From Wuchereria bancrofti (taxonomy: Eukaryota > Nematoda > Chromadorea > Rhabditida > Onchocercidae), in NCBI GenBank assembly GCA_005281725.1, contig SSBO01000007.1:564402-628401 (forward strand): DNA of 64,000 bases, read 5' to 3'. Of the stretch, positions 39,501 through 51,900 are shown in pieces; the first letter of the stretch is position 1, and each line of letters starts with the position of its first letter. The notes beneath the pieces were generated by a model that saw only the letters and a program-made list of their open reading frames with translations, had not been told where the DNA came from and searched no databases. The position numbers and the translations under genes are program-made.

Positions 39501-42500
39501 AAAATTAAAACAGAAATACATTTATTGTTTTTTAATCTACTCAAAAAGCAAAAAAGAAAAAGAGATGCTAGAAAAGGAAATATATAATAAAGCTATATAG
39601 AGAATTCATACTTCTAACAATTTGTAAGCTTCATTCTTCTCCTTTTGGCGCCTCCATGCACCGATACATTCCCAAGCACAATCAGATACGACAAGTTCAG
39701 GTGAAAGACTTATTGGAAACAATTTTCGCAATTCAGCAATTGTAACTTCCCATTTTATTTTAGAATTTACTACCGTCGGATCATCAAAAATATCATAAAG
39801 ATGTTCCGGATCTAAGTTAAATCCTGCTGACCATTTACCAATCTGGAATTTTAAATCAATTAGAGTTTGCAAAAAAAAGTCCATAATCTAGGAACTGTTT
39901 CATATACGGATTCTTTTTTTTTCCTCGACTAATTACCCACCTGACATATACGTTTTTTTTATCACCGGTCTAAATTATCATATAAAACAACACAGCCTTT
40001 CAATTTGGAAAAATTTTTATGCATTTCTCTCATGAATTTTTAAAGATGAAAAGGAAATACCTGTTCCCTATAATAAGCTGGACCACCATTAATTAAATCA
40101 GAAAGACAGACTCGTAAGTCACCAGGTAATGCTTTAAGAATAATCATGCAGTGCAAATGTCTTAAAAGCAGATCCCACCACTCCAATGTTAATTCCACTC
40201 TATCCCAATCCTCACGATATGATTCGTCATTCAATTCACTGTTACTGCTCATCTAAAATATCAGATCTATTATTAAATAACATGTAAAATTCATGGTGGC
40301 ATATTTTCTTCTATATATAATTTGTTCCATACTTTTTCCTTTTCTTTTCACTTCCGTGTTAAATTATTTTCATCAAATCATTTCCTAATTGATTCTCAAT
40401 CACTTCTACACATATTTTTATTTATAAATATATAGCATAAAACACTAACTTCATTTGGTGATGAGTGCATTTGAGTGTGTGCGACTGCTCGTGCAGCCAA
40501 ACATAATGTCAAAGCTGCACCAAGTTCTTGGCTGAAAATATTATGTAAAAATTTATCAACAAAAAATTAACTTCATGCACTAACTGTTCATAATAGTGAT
40601 ATATTATCAGTCTGTGAATAAATTGTACAAAATTGACTGAGAAAATGATAATCCAAAAAAATGAGAACCTGTTAAGAATATTTCGTTCCACTTTGTTTAA
40701 CCAAGAATGTCCACCAGAATCAAATTTAGATAAATGCTTATAGAGAATTAGAACACGTGGTAGACGATGAACGAGATCATCAGATGGATTCAGCCAATAC
40801 GCACAAAATGCATCCGCAAAATCCTCCTGAAATACACACATTACCATTTGATTAGTAAGAAAACTAAAAAAGTGCTATGTTCAAATGATATCAGTTATGT
40901 TTTTTAACATCTAATGATTAGATTACATTGTCACACAATTCTATCATGCTTGATTATTATATTTATACAGATGAGCAGTGGAAAAACTCATGGGATCAAT
41001 TATGTGATCATTTCGGAAGAATTTTAATTATAAAAATTATCAATAAAGAGTATTTAAAAAAAGACTATTCACTCATATGAAATGTAGAACTTACTTTTGA
41101 TAAGCCAAGTTGTGGTATTATATGGTTTACAAAATGCTGAATTGTACAACGTCCCGTCAATACACCATTAAAAAGGAGATCGCCGAATGCAGCAGTTTTC
41201 TTGACCAATCTGAAACTGATCTATCATCTACCACTTTTAATAAATTTATTCAATTTTTTTCAAATGTTCGATGCAAAAAAACCTACTTATTTTTCAGTTT
41301 TTTTTGATTTGATGATGCCATGCTTGTTTGAGTCAAATCAAAATGTGATATGAATTCAGCAAATGTGAGGTTTCTTTCTTTTGCAGAATCATTCTCAGTA
41401 CGGAACCTGAATGAAATTTAATTATAGTTATCCATACAATATTTGCTATATTTCTTGTAAAATACAATATATGGGAATCCATCTTGCAACTTGATTGTTA
41501 AGCAAAAAAGGATAGTATTCAATTCTTTTTAGAAAATTGAAATCATGGATCATCTCAGTGGTCAAGTTAATTAATCAAAGTGCATTATATCCGACGAAGA
41601 AATAAAGCTGTTAGTCATAATTCTATAAAATTTTAACAGTTATTTTTACTGTAAGTTCTGGAATAACACAGACTTAGACTTAGTGTAAACATACTCGGAA
41701 ATTCGCTGCAGACATAAATCCAGCATTTCTTTATCAATGGAAAGCATTTCAGTGATATCAAACTTTTCAAATTCTTCACTGATCGTGTTCGGCTCTTCAT
41801 TATCTATTTTAAGCAAATATATATAAACATCAAGCAACCGTGAAACTGCAGCAACATACGTCACCAAATTATCACTATTCGGAGATTTCTTCTGAAAATA
41901 AAAATTGCTTGTTAAATGAAGCTAACAATTCTAGTCGTTACTAATTTTGTAGTTATTATCCATAAATAGACGAGTGATAGAAACAAGGAAAAGTATGAAT
42001 CTCTGAAGAATCAAAATTTTCAAAAATTTTAATTACATAAGTAAAAAGAAAGAAAATAGATTATGAATCTGAAATTAAACAAAATTTTTACAAAATTCAA
42101 AACTTCAAGAAAAACAGGATGTATTTCCCAAAAAAAATTGAAAAATGAAAGCCACTTGTTAAATTGTAAGAAAAACGATAAATGGTGATCGAAATAAAGC
42201 AAACTGTGCATCTAAAAATAGAAATAAATAAATTATTAAAGTTATAAACAGTGTAAAATGCAAACCACAGCATGGTAACTTTCCACATGTTGTAGAACGG
42301 AAGCCATAATAAGGCCAAGTTTGTAACAGTCGATGTCACAATCTCGCCATAGAATATCCATACTTTCTCTCATTGCAGAAGTGGTCTTTAGGGCTCGGAA
42401 AAACTGCAACCAAGTTGAAAAGTCTTCTACAGTGCCATCTTTCATCATTTGATTAATCTGAAATTCATCTGCCGTTATGCATCGCATATTAGGATTTTCA

Positions 42501-45500
42501 ATCTTTTCGAGATTTCTCATGTTTTCGCTCAAACTTCACTCCTCATCTAGTAAAGGAGATAGAAATTATGCTCGTCCAGTTTTTGACTTTCCAGTTCCAA
42601 TCATTTCAACTTCAGTCGTTTCAAGTCAACTTTTCAATTTCAGTCATCTTCCACACCGACGAGTGAGATAGCAGTCAAAAAAAAAGTAAATTAAAATAGC
42701 ATACCTTCATCTACATGAAAAAACAGCTTGTTTGGAAATAGATTTACAGTGTGAACTAACCTCTTTGATAATGCTTGAATCATGAATAGCAGAATCAGTT
42801 TCGTCTGATAACGCACGATGAAAGGGAATCCACAGATGCTTAAAATATATGGTATTGCATTTTAAATTTAATTGCATTAAAATAAGTTATGTGTCATAAA
42901 TTTTTGGAATTTGCGATCTATCTTACATAAATCGTTCCATTCGACGATAGAAAAAAAACGGAGGGTAAATGTGATGAAGCCCGTTCATCGCAACCTAATA
43001 AATGGTCGCTGAGTCGCGGTATACCAATTAATCGACCATGTCGATCCACTGTTGATGCAAAAACTCGCCTTCCATTCTGAATTTTTTGAAAAAAGTTAGA
43101 AAAAAACAATAGATGCAATTTAATATATTACTTTAGCCAAAAATAAAGAACGAGATTACTATGTCAGATACACAAAAGTTTCCTGAAATAAATCGGTAAA
43201 GGACAAGTCAAAAAGTCAAATTAGTAACGTATCTCGATTTGAAATAAACTAAAGTCATAAATCCAATCAAGCTGTAATAAAAACATGAAGTATTGAGAAA
43301 TCAGCAGCATAAATTTGGCCCTTCCTAAAAAATATATCTCGTCAGATTTTTTATCGAACGAAAAAAATCTTAAAAAATTTGCAAACTGAACAATACCTGC
43401 ATACTCCATGCTTCAAGCAAACCACGCCGTGGTGCAAATATTACCAGGAATAAAGTCGTCGACGGTTGTACTTCAAGTTCATATCTACTTTTCTTCCGGT
43501 CTAATGTGGACATACCTTCCAACCAAGCACAACGTGCATCACGATATCCCTTCCACATCCGTACCATATGACGAGTCCTAATCTATAAATCGTCCATAAA
43601 CCCTTACATCTCTGTGATCTATTCACTTTCATACACAAGTTTCTTTTACAATTTATGGAAATAATTTGGTAAAATGATTAAGAGCAATTTTTGAACAATT
43701 ATATACATATGTAAATTAAACAGTTCTATGAAGAGTTGAATGATAAGCGATATCACTAACATCAATTAAGGCTACACGAGCTAACGAATCTGTAACTGCA
43801 GCAAGTTTATATTTTCCTGGTGCCATATATATGCGTTCACCTTCACGCTTGCCATCAACAATAGATGAGCGCATCGGTATCACAGCACTGGGTTTAATTT
43901 CGACAATCGGTTGACGATCTTTCCGGGATGTGCCTATACCCAGAAATGAACGTATGCCAAACGATGGTATGCTTGAAGCAACAGACGATGTAAGCTTAAA
44001 ATATGTTTTTTTCCAGAGTTCAATATCTTCAGTTCAAAACTGCATAATAGCAAAAAACAAAAATAAATAAAAGGAAAACAAAAAAGATAGTTCCATAAAA
44101 AAAAGATTCTCTTCAAGTTTTAATTCCTTCATTTTCCATTCGCCAGAAAAAATTGAAGTTTTATATACCTGATTTCCAAGAGCATATAAAGCATCACTTA
44201 AAACATTTTGAGAAGCGCCTGGTGTATGCCATCCAAAACCCACATAGGGTGACCGGCCAACAAAAACATATGTTGAATAAAGCGGAAGTGATGAGCGTTC
44301 TATTTTAGCCTGGAAGTCTCAAGATCATTAAAATCTATGAAGCACCTGATACTGAACATCAGACATCAATTATTACATTAACAAAATACAGAATTTCAAA
44401 AAAGTAATTTGAAAATTTTTTAGTGAACTATATAAATTATTAGGAAATATCCAAAATTAAGCCACTGCTGACAAATGCAAAATAAGTTCAACATGTTTTA
44501 GTCTCTACCATGTAACCCTGATGCGAAAGTGTTGCGGCACTGTGAAGATCAAACCAAGTTGCTTTCAAAGGACCCGAAATACCGAAATCAACCACATCTA
44601 TTCCAGATTCAAACTTCAATTTTTCGACGTTTAACTTTGCATGAGCTGCTACTTTCTCGACGTCCATCTCACCGCAGGCCAGCTAAAAGAAAGAAAAATT
44701 GATTTGTTAAGTCTTTATCCAACATCAGAAACAGATTCATTTAAAAACTGCATCCTTTCCTTTGGCATCATTAATTAAACGGTGAACACCAAAGACAATC
44801 AACAAGCAAATGGTACCAAACTACACGAACAATCTCAAGGAAATTGATAATGAGGATGCCGATGAGATGGGCTGCCGTGCGCAAGTAAAAAGTTACAAAG
44901 TTATCAACTAAAATGACCTAATAAAGAATAGAACTGATGATAAATAAAGCAGAAAAGCAACAGCTACGAAAAATCTTGAAATCATACTTGGTTTTTCGCT
45001 GCTTTTAATGCTGCATATAGTGAAAGAGCTTCAATACATGTCAAATCAGTTTGCGACAATATCGTTAATTCTTGATTTCCAGCCATCACCGACCTTCCAA
45101 GACGAATTTCTTCGATGGGGCTGTAAATCGACAGCTTATATGAAGATGGAGAAATAAGTCGGCACATAAATTCCTTAAATTCATGGGATTTCACTGCAGT
45201 ATTCAAAGGAATATTTACTGCTCTGGAAATCTTCAAGTCTAAAAACATCCACAATTTTTTTCCGAAAAGAATACAGGTTATTCAAGAATACAGGTTATTG
45301 TTCATTAACCATAGATTTCTTCTATAAGTTTTATATTCATCTTAAATATAAATGCTAAATAATTACCTATCTGATACGTGATCCGAGCGCAGCAGTAAGC
45401 CTTTTTCTGTAAAAAAACGGACATATCCATTGCTCATTCCAACAACAATTGCCGACCAATCATATAATGACGTTTCCGTTTTTCTTGTACAACTCAATGG

Positions 45501-47227
45501 CAAAACACATAAACAACGAATATAAGCCTTAAAAAAAAATTCATTCTGTATTCAGTGGAAGCTTCGAATTCATGGAAGTTAATTTTATCCAATCTAAGCT
45601 ACAGTATACAAAATTTAAATTAATATACCGGAGGAGACCACGACGAATCAGCCGTGTTGAACTGAGCAATTATTTGAAATGTATTGTCTGAAGGATTTTT
45701 TTCAATTGAAACAACCTTTTGCGCATGAGCAAAAACTAGTAAATCCATATTTCCTGCAATTAAATGTAACTAAAATCAGTGATAAACTGCTAGCTGGGAA
45801 TACGAAGTTCTTTTGCAAAATCATGGTGGAGGGATGAATAAATAATCATTCTGATCGAAGTTTAATCAAAAACAACTTCTTCAGAGGATGTGAAAACAGA
45901 AAAATCACGCTAATTTCCAATCGTTACAAGGAATAGTTTTTTTGAAAATTACAGAAACTTCGTAACTAATTAAAAAAATAAAAATGTCTGACGATATTTT
46001 TCTCATATCTTTACACTCACCTAAAGCTGAAATCAACGATCCTTGTAACCACTTAGAATTTTTAGCAGTTTTTTTGAAATCTTTACTCTCCTTTCGGATG
46101 AGGGCAGGACGTGGATCGTTAGTGTCAACCTTAAATTGCAGCATAAGCAGCGAAATAAAAAAAAAGACATCATGTTTAGGAAATAACTTCGCTAGGTAAT
46201 GTTCAAAATCCATTTCAGGAACTGTGATCAATATAAAAGAATCACATCAAATGAACCGAAATTCGTCCAATCAACAATTCCGGCTTCATCCTCAGTATCC
46301 ATTCCAGCAATGGAATCATTTTCATCGTCACTTATCCATTCTTCGATAGCTAAAGAAGCAAAATTTCTGTTATTAAAGCAGAAACAATGTTATTTCTTCA
46401 CGCCAACATAATTATCAGCAATTGGCTGTTATAAAAACCATTATTCCTTCATTTCAAAAAATTAATTTTTGCTTGCAAAATAATCGTAAAAAATATGTTG
46501 CCATTCACGATTGTTTACTTGAATGTTTACTTGTTAAACAAAATTCCTCAAAAAATCAAAATTCATTTTCTCTAGTTACATACTACATTTTAGGAGGCAA
46601 ACATTTAAACTGGAAAAGCGTGACAAAAACGGACTTTTTTTTTTGAATTCTGCAAAAAAAAAGGTGTTAAACAGAGAAACATCTTTGTTTTTTCACATAT
46701 GCTTTGTCCGAATATTTATTTCAGAGAAATTAGTACAAATCCACATATTTCATATACCGCAAATAGATGAAAAAAGCTTTGTGCAAATAAAATTAAACCC
46801 TCACCTAATATATGCTCTACACTGAGTGTATATTAGGTGAGAATTAAATTTCAGTCAGATTTTGCATATTAGTTTACAAGTCCAAAGTGATAAATCTCAA
46901 CAATTTCACTGTTTTTTTTTCTTTTCTGTTCACTTTTTTAGATCGATTTCTGAGAGTGGTTTACATGGAATGTTTTGATTTTAAAATTCTTCATAATACA
47001 TCAACGCTGTATATGATTTATGACGAAGAATGCATTAAATATCTAATATTTTATACATAAAGTAAATATTTATTAGTAAAAGTAGGTAAAAAAACTTTAC
47101 ATACAAATAAAATAATTTGCATACCGCTTTTATTGACATAATCAGATGTATCGGACATAAAATAGCGTTGAATTAACAGAAGCTGTTGTTCTGTAAGTGC
47201 ATATATCTCTTTTAGATCTTTACTCAT
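36584..47227 (-). CDS. rbg-2: RAB3GAP2, non-catalytic subunit of Rab3 GTPase-activating complex
   Basis: More than 20 exons on the minus strand, about 1,200 residues by rough estimate (human 1393). Diagnostic segments in order: SIVDGKREGERIYMAPGKYK then LAAVTDSLARVALIDV (43.74-43.99 kb), MVRMWKGYRDARCAWLEGM and VIFAPRRGLLEAWSMQ (43.4-43.58 kb; human RMWKGYRDAQIGWIQ and VIYAPRRGILEVWSTQ), and HLWIPFHRALSDE (42.8 kb). The C-terminal half has the helical-repeat exons WDRVELTLEWWDLLLRHL (40.1 kb) and VLQHGICFMLWDTFLRH (39.2 kb; human NGIALMMWNTFL). The last exon is 36584-36761. With RAB3GAP1 it forms the Rab3 GAP and Rab18 GEF that acts in exocytosis and ER/lipid-droplet traffic (family knowledge). 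The start MSKDLKEIYALTEQQ at 47227 was chosen because TTTTCAG stands seven bases upstream, a good spliced-leader site; longer in-frame starts up to 47281 would lack this. Confidence 0.93.
36802..36861. repeat. Two exact tandem copies of a 30-bp unit
   Basis: The unit beginning CGGCTTGGATATATTAAACC occurs at 36802-36831 and 36832-36861. It lies in the last RAB3GAP2 intron. Confidence 0.9.
46800..46841. repeat. 13-bp perfect inverted repeat in RAB3GAP2 intron 1
   Basis: CTCACCTAATATA (46800-46812) pairs with TATATTAGGTGAG (46829-46841). Inside the 16-base loop CTC and GAG can extend the stem. It is too short for a canonical miRNA precursor. Confidence 0.8.
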
Positions 47228-48933
47228 TTTATGTCTGAAAATTGAAAGCTTTTCATAAGCTAACATTTGATTTATTCTCATAATTTATACGAAACACAAC
47301 TTATTGTATGCAATTAGGCTTAACTGATGAAATTTGTTTTAATTAATGAAAGATGAGCTCGCACGGAAGTCGCCCGATCGAAGTCAACTTTTGCAAGCAT
47401 AAATTTAGTCATCCTCATTACTAATTCATTCCTGATCTTAGTATATATTAGTATATGTCCCATTTTCCTGTATCCGTTCAAAATAATTTAAATTTCGGTG
47501 ATACAACGTATATCCTTTTGGATATCTGAATGATATCTCACTTAAACAGTGGTATTATGTTGTATTTTTGCTTAAATATTTGAAAATTCACAAAAATAAT
47601 TGGTTATTCTATAGTATACATTCCTTTCAATTAATTAATTATTTTAATAAAACATTTCAAACCATTCTTTTACATTTTAAATTCCGATTTAGCCTTTATT
47701 GCTAATTGATTTCGATGCAAATAAAGCATATGAAAAGTGAGTAAGTAAACAAAATGATTGTAATACATACTGTAACATGAATGTTACATTTTTAAAATAT
47801 GCTAATTATGTAAACGTGTTTCGAATTGCATCAGACGTATTTCTATTGAATAAAAATTGTTTGCTGTAACACAAACTAAGCAAAAACTAAAATACATTCA
47901 TTCGGAACAATTTTTGTAACACGTACATACACACACATGTCAACACGTACGGACACGCACAAACGGACAAATCTTAGATGTCCATTACATCGTTGGCTAT
48001 CTGGCTCTTGACCGCTAGCGTTCCGATGTTTAAATTAGTTAAACTTAAATTAAACTGAACTAAGCTAAGTTCCCGAGATATTGCAGCAATCAAGAGAGAC
48101 AGAGATTGATAAATTTAGAGAAACATGTTGGAAAAGGAGAGACAAAGATTGTTAGGAAGCGAAGATATATTTGTATAATGTAGGACGCTGCTATTGTGTT
48201 TTCGATGAGTTAGTTAAATTGAGAGTGGTGTTTTGGGGTTGTTTTGTCGTTTGTCAAAATTGCTTTAATAAATTAAAAATGGAAAAGTAGAAATAATTAT
48301 CATTTTCTTATTCTTTTCATTATGGAGATAAAGAGTGATAAGAGAATGGTAAGAGTTGCGGGTTAATTTATTGCTAGAGAGTGACAAAATTCCATTTTAC
48401 ATAATGTTTGCTGTAAGATTTTTGAAAAATTATCGAAATTGCTTGAATTTGATGTCTATCAAATTATGACATTGCTAGTTTTACTTTTCTTTTTACTTAC
48501 ATATTCCCAGAGATCATTTTGACTATTCATTATCGACACATGTTTTTATATCACTTTTCCAAAAAACAAAAAGAAAAAAGCACTCCTACTATATAATATT
48601 GCTTTTTGTATAAAATTCGAATCATTTGTAACTGTTTAATTATAAAAATCAATTGTGAAAATAATTTAATCCTTAAATATTTTCTGATTTGACGTGAAGT
48701 ATGTGTATTACGGTAAACTGCAAAATTCGAAATCATTTTTCGTTTCTAAATATGCGCATTTCATATCATTATCATTATAATGCTACTAGCATTCATATTT
48801 TTCTGTAATTTTGAGACTATCTCATTTCTGGTCTCACCTAACTGTTTAATCTTACTTTTTTTTATCGTATCAGTTAGTCGTGCAAATGCTTTTTCATTAA
48901 GAATTGATTGAAATATTTTTAGGTGAGGTCATT
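47228..48933. promoter_or_regulatory. Divergent intergenic region between RAB3GAP2 and SRPRA
   Basis: 1.7 kb between two 5' ends, so it should contain both promoters (inferred from orientation). A patch rich in CACGTAC/CACACAC/CGGACA lies at about 47921-47970. ATATTTTTAG at 48912-48921, 12 bases before the SRPRA ATG, is a likely trans-splice acceptor. No gene or defined core motif seen. Confidence 0.5.
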
Positions 48934-51900
48934 ATGATCGAACTATTTACAATTTTTGGTAAAGGTGGCATTGTGTTATGGTGCTTCCAAGAAGGAGGGC
49001 AGCTGTTCACTGATTCAATCAATCAGCTGATCAGAGAAGTTCTGATGCAGGTTTATCCTTAATTATTTTGATATAATCAGTTAGTGTGCATGAGAAAAAC
49101 ATGAGCGTATTCTAAAAAGAAAGTAAGTGCATCGTCACTTCCTCAGTAAAAGATCAAATTAGGTGTTTGCTATTTCGCCCAGAAAGAAAGTGGCTAGGAA
49201 GACTGTACGAATAAATACATTTATGTGTGCATTTGTAAAAGATTGGGTTAAAACAAGATATTTCATGGAAAAGATTGAATGAAATATTTAGCTAATTGTA
49301 AACTTTATTAACTGTAAAGTCGCCAAAAATGAAAAGAAGTGTAATCGTAGATCACATATCAGCCTGATTTTCTAGAATGTTTAGATTTTAACATCAGCTT
49401 GTATTTCTATCGAAATAGCTTTGCAAAAAAATTTAAAAATTTGTAAAAATTTATAAAAAATAACATTAGAGTCATATTACAAATGTTTAGAAATGGTAAT
49501 TTGAAACTTGAAGGAAGATATTAGATGCTAAATGAGTGAATTTATTCCATTATCGTTATAAAATCAAATTATTTTATTGGTTAATGCTAGTTGTATATAG
49601 ATGTTTCATTTTTTGATTTTAGTTCTTTTTGATTTTTTTTATTTGATTTTGATTTATGCCCACTAGATAAACAGTGATAAAATTTGTAATGATTTGTTGT
49701 TTTGCTATTATTATTACTTATGCTTCAAATAATTTGTGAAGAAACTTTTAAGCTAACTCATTGGAAAATGGATCCAGAAATCTGACATTTTTAAAAACAT
49801 TGTTGAAAACAGCCTCAAGTAGCTGTTTTTTAGGAATTGTTTGTGAAATATGAAAAATTGATTAAGATGACTTGTTTTTCTTTTTCTTTTTTGTAGTCTA
49901 AATGCATGGAATATATATTTGTTGCTTATTGGTGTTGAAGTATGTGTTTGAACCTGTATAACTGCTCAGTTCTAATAAACGTCTCATTTCAGGAACGTGG
50001 TAATACAACAGTTTTCAAGCACAATGATTTAACTATTAAATATAAATTGGACAATGAATTCGAACTTGTTTTTATTGTACGTTCATTTTACTCCCAGTGA
50101 TACTATTTTATTGAAATCTATTATATTTGCAGCGTAAATTTTTCTACTAGTGACATATAAATCCAGGAAGGAACAAAATTTTTTTCAAGTGGTCTGGAAA
50201 AACTGAAGGAAGGCTTTAAAATGGAAAGATGGAAAATTGTTTCAAGTAACCTAAAAATCCTGAAGGAAAAACAAATGTGTTCCTTAGACAGTTTAGAAGA
50301 AATTTCCATTTTCTTAAATTTCGACTATTTTGTGAATAACAGCAGAATTCCTGTAATCTCTGTAAGTGATTTGGAGTGAGAAGTGATCTGTAAGGGATTT
50401 GGAGAATACAAAAGAAAGATATCTTTTAAGAAACTTTGTGAGGCCATAACACGAAGCTGAATATTTTCAAGTTGGATAAGCCGTTTTCAAACTGGATAAT
50501 CCTTTCCACCTTATTTTTCATTATTTGTTTTTTTACAGCTGGGATAAGAAGGATATAACAATAGGATGGAAAATAGAAACTGAACAGATCTCATGTTTCA
50601 GGTCGTTTATCAAAGCGCTATTCAGCTTGCTTATACAGATCAGCTTTTATCAGATGTGCACAAAAAATTCCGGGACATGTACAAAAATGTCCTTTCTGAT
50701 AACAAATTGCTTTTCTCATCAACTATTCGTACATTTAGGCAATTCAACGATGTTTTTCAGCGGTAAGACTACTTTCTTTATTTCCTGCTAAGAAGTACGA
50801 AGTAAATTATTGCTGTAATTGAAGGTTGCGTGGTTACTGTAATATGAATTAATATTTGATTACATAATTACAAACTGATTATATACAAGAAGATTACTTA
50901 AAATGTTAATGGTTGTTTTTGAGTTACATTAGAACGATTTCTTTGAGAGGAAAAAGGGATGGAGAAGAGAGAATTCCACGTATAGTGTGTAGGCATGCGG
51001 AATATCGATACTTTCAGTGGACGATATATGCTGCTAGCGCCCCTTTGTTAATGACTTGTAGAGCGGTGATTAAGTCATTTTCCCACATTGATTAAATTGA
51101 AACTGTTATTTTCAGATTATATCGTGAAGCTCAAATTTTATCAACTAAGCAACCTGATAAAGTAATGCGGAAATTTGAGGTTCGTTAATTATTTTCGTTC
51201 AGTAAATCTCCAGATTTCCATAGTTATATATTTCCTGAATTTTCGAAATGCAATTACGTGGTTCACTTATATCTTTTACGCTTAGTAACGAAATTTAACA
51301 ACGGATTTTATAGAAATATTGTGTTTTGTTCAGGAAAGCGAGAAATCTAAGAAAACAATAGCTTCTATAATCGAACGCCCCAGCGAAAAGTCGGCCAAGC
51401 TCTTGAAGGAAAAAGAAGAGCAACAGAAACGGCTAAAGCAGAAAAACAAAGAAAAAGTTATATCTTCTAAAACAAATGGGTCGAAACTGACGAACGGTTA
51501 TGACGTTAGGTTGGTTAGAGACATAGCAACATTCATTTCTTACAGCCGCAATAAACTTTGGTTGGTGGTCATAAAAAAAATTAACTTTAATCCACTAAAT
51601 TAACTTTAATTCACTTTCTGAATCTGACCAGATTTTTTCTAAGCGAAATGAAGAAAGAATTGCCTCAGTCAGATGCTACATCTGATTCGCCGAAAAGTGA
51701 TACTGAAAAAGAGGAAATGCAGCGTCGACGAGCAGAGTTTTTCAAAAAGAAGGGGACAAAAAAGTTGGATTGTTTTCTTCTTACTTGTTTTGATTGAAAC
51801 AAATAGGCTTAAATATATGAATACTCAATAAAATTTAATTTGAAATTTTAGAAATTTAAGATTTTTTTTATCGAATGTTGTGTCTGATTACTTTTTAGCC

